Positions 29,389 through 36,612 of a stretch of DNA of 36,612 bases are shown piece by piece. Each line of letters starts with the position of its first letter. Positions within the stretch are counted from its first letter, which is position 1. Both the position numbers and the translations under genes were made by a program. The stretch spans positions 1 to 36,612 of the forward strand of contig JAUCBJ010002975.1 in the NCBI GenBank assembly GCA_032718475.1, read 5' to 3'. The notes beneath the pieces are model-generated. The model did no database searches. It was not told the DNA's origin and saw nothing but the letters and a program-made list of their open reading frames with translations. The DNA comes from Nemertoderma westbladi. Lineage: Eukaryota > Xenacoelomorpha > Nemertodermatida > Nemertodermatidae.

Positions 29389-32300
29389 TCATTGAACTCC
29401 GAATCTTGCTGGTTGCTTGTGAGTTCTCGAACTGCGCCTGGGAAGATCATCAGCGAACTGTACCTGTTTTTGAGGCGTTATGTCACGAAGAGAAGAGTCA
29501 TCTGGGATGGAACGTAGATAACGACGATTTCTCCAATACACCCGACCATTGTCTAGTTCTATCCGGTAATCTCGCCTAGTACCACGGGAAAGGACGATAC
29601 CAGATTTGTTCCATAGTTTGGAATGTGCACTCTGGATGCAAACTCGGGAACCAATAGGAATCGGGGTTAAGTCGTGAGCATGATCATTATAATATGATTC
29701 AGTTGCTGAAGACGTTGAAGGACCAGGGATAGGGAATGAATCACCTGCCAGTGTGGACGAATGAGCTGGTATAGTGGAACGGAGGGATCTACCGAACAAC
29801 AGTTGAGCTGGAGACATACCATGTTCTTTAGGAGTATTTCTCCATTCCAGCAAACCACGAACAAAGCAAGTAGAGTTTAGATCTCCTTTGATATCTAACT
29901 TTTTTATCAATGATTTCATGGCCTTTACAGCCCCCTCTGCATGGCCATTAGACTGAGGATACTCAGGAGTAGAATACTCAGGGATGATATTCCATTCGGA
30001 TAAGAAATCATGATAACGTGCTGAATTAAATTGTGTACCACCATCAGAACAAAGGCGTTTTGGAATACCGAAATCTTTGAACCATCCTCGAAGAGCTGAA
30101 ATAACTTGAGAGCTGGAAGGATCGGCACGCCAAGAATGAACGCATGGCCACCCAGAATATCTATCGACATAAACCAGGTATGACCAGGTGCTGAAGTAGA
30201 AAAGATCAGCAGAGCAATCCTCCATTGGAAGACATGGATGAGGGTCGCTTTGGAGAGACTCTTTAGGTAAACTTGGTTGATAAAGTTGACACTGGGGACA
30301 ATAATTGACTATGTTTGTAATATCGCTATTGATACCAGGCCAGAATACAGTTTGCCTAGCTCTCCTCTTAGAACGTTCAATGCCCTGATGAGCATCATGA
30401 AGGTGCTTCAGGACATTCTTGTGGAGGGAAGATGGAATTACAATCCGGGAACCTAATAAAAGAAGATTATCTTCACAAGATAACTGATGTCGCACATTCC
30501 AGAATGGGCGTATGTGCACAGAACATTGTGTGGATGTTGAGGGAAATCCAGAAATAACAGCATCCACCAAAGCCATGTAAGAAATATCATCCTTTGCAGA
30601 TGATTGGATAGACTCAATATATGAATCCTTGAGATGACTTGGAGCATCAGAGACAACAATTGAGGTAGACACGTGACGAATGACTGCGGAAACATGGTCA
30701 TTGACATCTGTATCACAAAGAATATCCTCTGGAGTAGGATCCGAAACAGGGACACGGGAAAGTGCGTCTGGAATCGAATCGATATCGGAAGTGATATCGG
30801 AAGTGATATCGGAAGTGATATCAGTAGTGATATCAGAAGTGATATCGGAAATGATATCGGAAGTGATATCAGAAGTGATATCGGAAGTGATATCGGAAAT
30901 GATATCGGAAGTGATATCAGAAATGATATCGGAAGTGATATCAGAAGTGATATCGGAAGTGATATCGGAAGTGATATCAGAAGTGATATCGGAAGTGATA
31001 TCGGAAGTGATATCGGAAATGATATCGGAAGTGATATCAGAAGTGATATCGGAAGTGATATCGGAAGTGATATCGGAAATGATATCGGAAGTGATATCAG
31101 AAGTGATATTGGAAGTGATATCGGAAGTGATATCAGAAGTGATATCGGAAGTGATATCGGAAGTGATATCGGAAATGATATCGGAAGTGATATCAGAAGT
31201 GATATCGGAAGTGATATCGGAAGTGATATCAGAAGTGATATCGGAAGTGATATCGGAAGTGATATTGGAAGTGATATCGGAAGGATGAACCCAATCAGTT
31301 GGTTGGTTATCCAGAACTGGACAAATAATACCTTGTTCAACCATTTTCTCTAAGCAAGCTTTAGCCCAGTCTCTAATGGCTAAAGGAAGTTGCCTGGCTG
31401 TATGAATAGCATATGGTTGGGCATCATCTTTTAATGAAATGGTCATGGGTGGGCCATTCATTGGACGAAGTTTGTCATTTTGGTCAAAAACATCAGAATA
31501 AGCCTTTATGAGTTTCTGCTTAACAGTATCCCATTCTGAAGGCGAAGGTTCATCAGAAAGATGGAAGTCAACCTTGAATGATGTTGTTGGAATTGAGTTT
31601 TTAATACCAATAGGTGACATATTAGAAGAATTAGAAGAAGCAACAGACTGAATTTCTGCCACTGGTTTTGGATATGAACTTGAAATAATTCCTAGGTTTT
31701 GACAAGTATACCATGCCAAAAGAATTCCATCGACTTCTTCACAAATGCAGATAAGCTCATCAGTTGAATATTCACCATAGGAAATTGTGGTGTGGAGGAG
31801 ACCAATGCATGAAAGAAGACTACCATTAGCAGCAGAAAGATCATCATGGTCTGGTGGAAGTAAATTTTCTTTGTCAATAGAAAGGGCCTGAAGAAAATCT
31901 AAGCCGGCAACAGTGGCCTCAGCACCAGTATCTGGAGTTGCTTTGAGAGAACCGAATAAATGTCCTGTTGCGATATGACAGAAGTTCAGAAATACTTTCG
32001 GAGCTTGTCGATTATGGCTTCCAACCAAATTGAGGGTGATGCGGCTAATGGGTTTTGTCTTAGGTTTTGAAGATGAATTCGAATTATTTTGTTTAGACCG
32101 ACAAACATTGGCAAAGTGGCCTTCCTTGCCACAATAAGAACAATCTTTGTTCCTTGCTGGACAGTCAGCGCGTTTATGGTCTGTTTTACCACAACCATAA
32201 CAAACTATAGGGCCAGTAGTTGAAGAATTGTTTCTGGAATTGGATTTAGAAGAATTGTTGCGCCTGGAATTATATGGCTTTTTGTTGTGAAAACGAGATT

Positions 32301-33105
32301 GTAGAGAAGCTTGGTTGATTGAAGGGTTTTTTAAATCCTGAACTCCAGCTTGGGCTGATTCCTCAGACCTACAAAGATTTACAGCATCTTCAAGCGATGG
32401 AAATGGAGTCAATGCAAGAAGTTTAGATCTGGTGTCCTCGCAAGAAATACCAGACATAATTCGAGTAGTCAACCGCCGATCGAAACAATGACGACATAGA
32501 TCAGCATCTCGAGCAAGATCTTTAATAGCAACCAGGTAGCTATCAAAATTTTCACTTTGACGTTGTTTCCTATTATCAAACTGAACACAATCAAGGGCTA
32601 TATTCCGTTTACCACGAAAATAACTTTGAATACAATCTATTAACACCTGAACTGTTAAAGGATTATCATGTGTGTCAGGAGGAATGTCAATAACTTGTTC
32701 CAGTGTAGAGCGCATACCTATAGAAAGGTAACTCCTGAAAATACAGATTTGCCTATCCCTAGCCATTCTATCCATCTGAAATGCAGAATAATAATCTGCC
32801 CAAACCGACTTCCAAGTTTCAAATTTTGCTAAACTGAAATCCGGTTCTAAAGCAATTGGAGCTTTAATTTGAAGATTACGAGGGGTTGAGTCAGCCTGAT
32901 GAACTACAGGTTGATGTGGTTGACCAAGTAATTGTTGAAATTGATGGGCATTTTGGGCTTGGGATTGTGCTAAGGAATCAGCCAAATCGCGTTGTGATTT
33001 AACTAAAGCATGTAGAAGAGCTGAGGTGGGATCAGGATTACCACGACCAGCCAACTGTTCTCTTAAAACCTCCAGTTCGGTTTCGAGTTCAGCTTTAGTA
33101 GGCAT
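29389..33105 (-). CDS. Gag-protease-integrase polyprotein with in-frame repeat in place of reverse transcriptase
   Basis: 1238 residues, uninterrupted. Gag fills residues 1 to about 300 and has no transmembrane part. Two CCHC zinc knuckles follow, at C302-C305-H310-C315 and C322-C325-H330-C335. The retropepsin-type active site is D392-TGA. A connector follows to about residue 605, including GIICPVLDNQPTDWVHP, which normally opens the reverse transcriptase fingers. There the frame enters a Thr-Ser-Asp-Ile repeat (about 608-776) and leaves it at IPDALSRVPV, which normally closes RNase H. So the entire polymerase and RNase H are missing. Integrase is complete by motif: HHCC finger (H903, H906, CPQC) and catalytic D967, D1021, E1057 (D,D35E), then an SH3-like tail. 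The start ATG has a purine at -3. The element can bind RNA and integrate in principle but must borrow reverse transcription. Confidence 0.92.
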   Translation of the reverse strand: MPTKAELETELEVLREQLAGRGNPDPTSALLHALVKSQRDLADSLAQSQAQNAHQFQQLLGQPHQPVVHQADSTPRNLQIKAPIALEPDFSLAKFETWKSVWADYYSAFQMDRMARDRQICIFRSYLSIGMRSTLEQVIDIPPDTHDNPLTVQVLIDCIQSYFRGKRNIALDCVQFDNRKQRQSENFDSYLVAIKDLARDADLCRHCFDRRLTTRIMSGISCEDTRSKLLALTPFPSLEDAVNLCRSEESAQAGVQDLKNPSINQASLQSRFHNKKPYNSRRNNSSKSNSRNNSSTTGPIVCYGCGKTDHKRADCPARNKDCSYCGKEGHFANVCRSKQNNSNSSSKPKTKPISRITLNLVGSHNRQAPKVFLNFCHIATGHLFGSLKATPDTGAEATVAGLDFLQALSIDKENLLPPDHDDLSAANGSLLSCIGLLHTTISYGEYSTDELICICEEVDGILLAWYTCQNLGIISSSYPKPVAEIQSVASSNSSNMSPIGIKNSIPTTSFKVDFHLSDEPSPSEWDTVKQKLIKAYSDVFDQNDKLRPMNGPPMTISLKDDAQPYAIHTARQLPLAIRDWAKACLEKMVEQGIICPVLDNQPTDWVHPSDITSNITSDITSDITSDITSDITSDITSDITSDIISDITSDITSDITSDITSDITSNITSDITSDIISDITSDITSDITSDITSDIISDITSDITSDITSDITSDITSDITSDITSDIISDITSDIISDITSDITSDITSDIISDITSDITTDITSDITSDITSDIDSIPDALSRVPVSDPTPEDILCDTDVNDHVSAVIRHVSTSIVVSDAPSHLKDSYIESIQSSAKDDISYMALVDAVISGFPSTSTQCSVHIRPFWNVRHQLSCEDNLLLLGSRIVIPSSLHKNVLKHLHDAHQGIERSKRRARQTVFWPGINSDITNIVNYCPQCQLYQPSLPKESLQSDPHPCLPMEDCSADLFYFSTWSYLVYVDRYSGWPCVHSWRADPSSSQVISALRGWFKDFGIPKRLCSDGGTQFNSARYHDFLSEWNIIPEYSTPEYPQSNGHAEGAVKAMKSLIKKLDIKGDLNSTCFVRGLLEWRNTPKEHGMSPAQLLFGRSLRSTIPAHSSTLAGDSFPIPGPSTSSATESYYNDHAHDLTPIPIGSRVCIQSAHSKLWNKSGIVLSRGTRRDYRIELDNGRVYWRNRRYLRSIPDDSSLRDITPQKQVQFADDLPRRSSRTHKQPARFGVQ
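30779..31283. repeat. 12-bp tandem array inside the element's pol region, about 42 units
   Basis: Unit GATATCGGAAGT on the plus strand (ACT TCC GAT ATC, Thr-Ser-Asp-Ile, on the coding strand). Variants are mostly CAGAAGT and CGGAAAT, arranged in partial higher-order blocks of five units (60 bases). Nearly every unit carries the palindrome GATATC. The unit length is a multiple of 3, so copy number can change without breaking the frame. All three frames on both strands are largely open, giving long false frames. Confidence 0.95.
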
Positions 33106-33510
33106 ATCTGACTGTTGAATATTAGAGAAATTTCAGGAAATTAAATATCCGAAAAAATTTTGCAAAATCCGAAAAGAAAAAATTTTGCAAAAATGTGCAA
33201 AACTTTTGCACGCAAATCAGCCAAAATCTGTAGTTATCGAATACTGGCAGACTGGAATACCGCCTGACTGCTGAATGTGAATTGAATAGGTACCGGTCTG
33301 CCGGTAGTTATAATTACAGATTTTGGCTGATTTGCGTGCAAAAGTTTTGCACATTTTTGCTAAACTGATGCAGCTGGTATTCATTTATTTCCGATCCCAA
33401 TATGGCGCAGTGATGTACTTGATGTTCCTACAACCCTATTCAAATGGTGGACATTCCAGCGCATTCAGCAGGTCAGATAATTCAATATTATCCTACACAC
33501 TGCGCCATAT
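33106..33510 (-). other. 5' leader of the element with primer-binding region and inverted repeats
   Basis: The primer-binding region should start just inside the 5' LTR. The minus strand reads CCCA, then ATATGGCGCAGTGTGTAGG, and TGG three bases after the LTR is the usual complement of a tRNA CCA end; I cannot name the tRNA. A 52-base perfect inverted repeat pairs 33498-33549 (LTR end plus primer site) with 33361-33412. A 50-base near-perfect one pairs 33311-33360 with 33187-33236. The two inner arms abut at 33360/33361. Confidence 0.85.
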
Positions 33511-33808
33511 TGGGATCGGAAATAAATGAATACCAGCTGCATCAGTTTATTAATGGTCGACATACAGAACAGCATATCAAACAATAATAAGAACCAACAG
33601 ACCAACGAACACACCCACCACCTTACAGCACATCAGTACAGCAGTACAGTAGGTACCGGTAACGGCTACTGTACCTACAGACCTAGAAGATAGGAAAGAC
33701 TGAATACCGGAATACCAGAAGAGGACCGGTAGGTAAAAGACCAGTAGGTTGGATCTAACCACCACCAAGCCAGGGTCTACTAGAGCCCTAACAATACATA
33801 ATCTAACA
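33511..33808 (-). repeat. 5' LTR
   Basis: 298 bases, TGTTAG...ATCCCA on the minus strand. Same length and, by eye, same sequence as 29020-29317. It should hold the promoter of the element. Confidence 0.95.
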
Positions 33809-34407
33809 TATATTAAGGCATTTCTGCATTTAATAACCATAGAAGGTTGTATTCGAGTTGTTGTACTGTATTATTGTGTCAAAACATAAATAAATAAAGA
33901 ACAAATCATTCAAACTTTGAAAAGTTTTCAACGGCTGTTTGTCTGAATTAATAAACAAAAAAGCTATTTATCATTATTTTTTTTATTATATATAATAGTA
34001 AAAAAAACACACTAAATGGGAAATTTTATTAAATACGGTTATAAAAATTCTACCAATTTTACATCCCACCACCAGCCAATGTTACCTAGGTTACAAATAT
34101 AAACAATAACAATTATATTAATATTAGAATACCGGTATTACCACAGTAGGCACTCCAGGGCATGGTGTGGTTGGGTCGGCTGCAGACTGCAGAATAAACC
34201 CAGGGCTCGACATGAATGACGGCCACCACGGAGGCAGGGGGAGTTGGACCGAAGGAGCGTGAACTGCAGTCGCCGACGCAGACCCGCCAGGACGCACGCG
34301 AGGCCCCTTTCCGCATACCGTCCCGACCAGCCACGAGTGTCTCGGCGAGATGCTGATTAGATCGATAGAAGAGATCGATAGAGAGATAGAACGACACCAC
34401 TCTCTGG
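33809..34407. other. Flank of the LTR element and GC-richer repeat remnant
   Basis: 33809-34130 is AT-rich with nothing recognised. From about 34135 to 34407 base composition is higher in GC and continuous with the LINE remnant on its right. Frames here are broken and I cannot align them to a domain. Confidence 0.4.
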
Positions 34408-34640
34408 TTAGCCCGCCAGACCCACCGAGCGATCAGGATAACGGAGCGCCAGGTTGTCCCGAAACTCATATGGACTGAGGTCGGTGTCGGAAACATTGAG
34501 TACGCTGGGTTGGGTTGTCAGCCAGTCCCCAGTCTTATTGAGGACTGTGCGAGTCAATGTTAGCCGTCGGTCGGCCGGTAGCGACGCTAAAGCCAGATTC
34601 GATACGTACGCCGCATCCTGGGTCTTGCGGCTTTCAGAGC
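34408..34640 (-). pseudogene. LINE polyprotein remnant (region after reverse transcriptase)
   Basis: A minus-strand frame without ATG encodes KTQDAAYVSNLALASLPADR, then GDWLTTQPSVLNVSDTDLSP and YEFRDNLALRYPD, and stops at TAA 34408-34410. The phrase W-L---P---N-T-LSP-EFRD-L-LRY is typical of a segment downstream of reverse transcriptase in a group of animal non-LTR elements, where it is followed by a zinc-finger-like CDGC motif. That finger is not found here, so the frame is shifted or deleted. Recognition is from memory. Confidence 0.5.
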
Positions 34641-35232
34641 ACAGAGAGAACTGTTCGCAGAATCAATACATTATATATATATATTGATTAATAACTAATA
34701 ACTAATTACTAATAATTATTTTTATAATAATGGTATGTTAAATGATCTCCATATAGCGAAAAAATGTAAACCGGAAATTTTTCTATCCAGTAACTGATAT
34801 GAAATAAGAACTAAATTGTAATGAAAACAAATAATATAAGTTACAATCAAAATGTAGACAAACCGAATTATATAGTTAATAGTTAATAATAGTAGATTCG
34901 CTAAACTCTGATCTTCATTTCTATTTTATCCATCGGTACGTAGCTGTAAGAGTCAGTGCAGCAGTGAATGTGTAGGCCTACTAGGGATGGGACGGAGCTA
35001 AAATTATAGGGTTACCCGGAGCCGGATTTCAGCAGCAGTTGCTCCAGCCGGAAGGCCGGAGTTTTTATTTGATCTTTATTACAGTACAGTATTATACTAT
35101 TTTATTATAATATATATATCCCTTATTCTCTCATGGTGGACCGATAATCATTGTGTAATGTAAATATTTTGCCGCTATAATGAACCATAGTTTATTTTAG
35201 ATTAATCAATTTTAGACTCATCTTATTTAATT
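34641..35232. other. Non-coding DNA
   Basis: AT-rich. Around 34985-35060 there is a short GC-richer segment with GGAGCCGGATTTCAGCAGC and CAGCCGGAAGGCCGGAG, perhaps a repeat end. No coding. Confidence 0.4.
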
Positions 35233-35528
35233 GTGGGGCGAGCCACTTAGCATATGGGTGCCATTAACGAGTTGTCTGTCGTCGTTGTAAATATTGGATC
35301 GCTAATAACTCAGTCATTCCTTGATGAAATTAAACGAAACTTCGTACGTATGTCAAAAGTTTAGAAAGAATCTGAATTTTGGTAAAAAACGAACGAACGC
35401 AAACGCAACGAGGCAAATGAAGGAAACGAGTTATTGTGTTGATGACTTCTGACTAACGACAGACAACTCGTTAATGGGGCCCCTATAAGCTAAGGCTTTG
35501 CTCACTTCGTGCTGCGCGAAGACCCCAC
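35233..35528. mobile_element. Second fold-back MITE of the GTGGGG...CCCCAC family
   Basis: Starts GTGGGGCGAGCCACTTAGC and ends CTTCGTGCTGCGCGAAGACC then CCAC. The inverted part includes ACGAGTTGTCTGTCGTCGTT facing AACGACAGACAACTCGTTAA. It shares its tips with the member at 27262-27775, but the subterminal and central parts differ. Confidence 0.75.
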
Positions 35529-36112
35529 GAACGTGTACCTATTTAGACAGTTATTTTTTATTTACTTAAAATCGCGCATTCTATTAAATGTATATTGATG
35601 CACTGTATACTGTATTGTTGATACCAAAGCCTTATTTAAGTTTTTCTCAGTTTTTAGTTTGTGAGCACATCATGAGCATGTGCTAATTTGATTGATTTTG
35701 ATTTGATTGAATTATTTGACGATTTGATGAAATGTTGCTCAACTTTCGTTTTCACAGTTATTCACAATAGTTATTTTTAGTCGTTAAATTTTAATGTTCG
35801 TGATACTTATTATTCCGCTAAATTTCGCTATTTCTAAATTTCCTTTAAGAAATTCTATTACTTTTCGAAAGAACAAGAAAGGTTTATCTGGAGTCACGGT
35901 ACCAACTTTACGAGTCATAATTTGATGGGAGATGGGGTGGCCTGGCCATGGTCAGCCTAGAATGAGTGCAGAATAAGATACGTCTTCTTGTACGACGAGG
36001 TTGGCTTGGGTGAACTCGGGAAATGGATAGATTGGATACTGTAACATTTATCTCTGTTTGTGATAAAAATTGAAAAAAATATAAAATAACAAAAAATTTA
36101 ACGCCGATTTCA
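35529..36112. other. Non-coding DNA
   Basis: No coding or repeat identified. A slightly GC-richer patch at 35880-36040 is open in places but not recognisable. Confidence 0.4.
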
Positions 36113-36313
36113 AATATTATAAATTAAATTGAGTTTATTGCGAGAAAATAATATTCGATATTAATTATAATATTTCGAACCGACTGGATGGCGGGGCGGT
36201 GCTTCATCAGATCCAGAATAATAAGGGTACAATAGAAAAATATAAAAGTGTGGTAATATATTATAATATTTGAATTTTTTCTCGCAATAAACTCAATTTA
36301 CATTTATAATATT
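36113..36313. mobile_element. 201-bp fold-back element
   Basis: AATATTATAAATTAAATTGA with GTTTATTGCGAGAAAA (36113-36148) is matched in reverse complement by 36275-36313, with one small gap. The centre of about 126 bases is unrelated. Likely a small MITE. Confidence 0.6.
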
Positions 36314-36612
36314 ATGCATCAACCATCATTAACTCATCATCAGTATCGCCGCTTTCAAATCTGAAAACGATATGGCGAGATCTCTTTTAGTTCTCGAGTT
36401 ATACAGTAGCTGCCTATCTGCCTGTCAGTCAGTCTGTCTGACAAAATAGAATAAACAATATAACAAAATAAACACATGCATTGTACAATTTTCGCGATAG
36501 GATTTTCCCCTTTTGGTGATCAAATTTATAAAGTTAGTTTTAATGTTTCGTGGATACTAGATTGTCTGTCTATCTCCCTGCCTGTATATCTATCTGTCCG
36601 TCGGCCTGTCAG
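36314..36612. other. Non-coding DNA with CTGT-type simple repeat
   Basis: Two stretches rich in CTGTCTGT, CTATCTGTC and CAGTCAGTC units (about 36410-36445 and 36560-36612). No coding. Confidence 0.5.

Larger units (their letters stand above)
29020..33808 (-). mobile_element. Ty3/gypsy-type LTR retrotransposon lacking reverse transcriptase
   Basis: Reading on the minus strand: 5' LTR (33511-33808), leader with long inverted repeats, one open frame (29389-33105), polypurine tract TTGGGGGAGA (29318-29327) and 3' LTR (29020-29317). Both LTRs are 298 bases, start TGTTAG and end ATCCCA (TG...CA), and show no difference that I can see, so the insertion is recent. The flanking bases (ATTAT left, TATAT right) do not form a clear target-site duplication. 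Protease, then integrase with reverse transcriptase expected in between, is the Ty3/gypsy order. Two zinc knuckles and a single fused frame are compatible with the Mag group, but this is tentative. The reverse transcriptase-RNase H part is replaced by a tandem array. Confidence 0.93.

Noticed and set aside
30453-31353. Long frames on both strands within the retrotransposon array (ISLP, SDIG and SEVI repeats)
   Set aside because: Shadows of the 12-bp array in other frames. Only the frame that continues into Gag and integrase on both sides is meaningful.

Overview
The window looks like AT-rich nuclear DNA of an invertebrate animal. Spliced genes with GT-AG introns, tRNA-derived SINEs, non-LTR and LTR retrotransposons, fold-back MITEs and several large minisatellites make up almost everything; there is no operon-like coding. 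I cannot fix the phylum. The two host genes recognised (a nephrocystin-4 and a cubilin-like protein) are both typical of ciliated animals, and the abundance of fold-back elements would suit a marine invertebrate.

Layout. Both host genes lie on the minus strand, so they read from right to left. (1) 15743-25698 holds what appears to be a complete nephrocystin-4 gene (NPHP4) in only four coding exons: 24489-25698, 19702-21161, 18217-18551 and 15743-16850. The splice phases match exactly and give a predicted 1370-residue protein. A perfect RFX-type X-box (26071-26083) lies 373 bases upstream of the start codon. (2) Further left, three short exons (6557-6689, 2447-2551, 1081-1221), again with matching phases, encode the N-terminal part of a cubilin-like protein: the conserved N-terminal motif, a helical segment, and the first EGF domain. 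Its signal-peptide exon was not found and the rest of the gene runs off the left edge.

Repeats fill the introns and intergenic DNA. There is a 41-bp minisatellite of about 62 units (2743-5283) in a cubilin intron; a 20-bp minisatellite of about 92 units (7797-9649) beside a 1.5-kb fold-back element that carries the same repeat in head-to-head orientation (9650-11127); a 17-bp array (14679-14830); and a 33-bp array (26598-27030). SINEs occur at 17030-17330, 11745-11905 and 27810-28005. LINE remnants lie at 1790-1976, 13510-13862, 17503-17870 and 34408-34640. Several families of fold-back MITE are also present.

The most unusual object is a young Ty3/gypsy-type LTR retrotransposon (29020-33808, minus strand). 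It has two 298-bp LTRs that look identical and one long open reading frame with Gag, two zinc knuckles, protease and a full D,D35E integrase. The whole reverse transcriptase-RNase H region is missing. In its place is an in-frame 12-bp tandem array (30779-31283, about 42 units) encoding a Thr-Ser-Asp-Ile repeat. Its 5' leader also carries two abutting long inverted repeats, one of which copies the LTR end plus the primer-binding region in reverse. This is the best candidate in the window for a previously undescribed system: a non-autonomous but frame-preserving element that must borrow reverse transcriptase.
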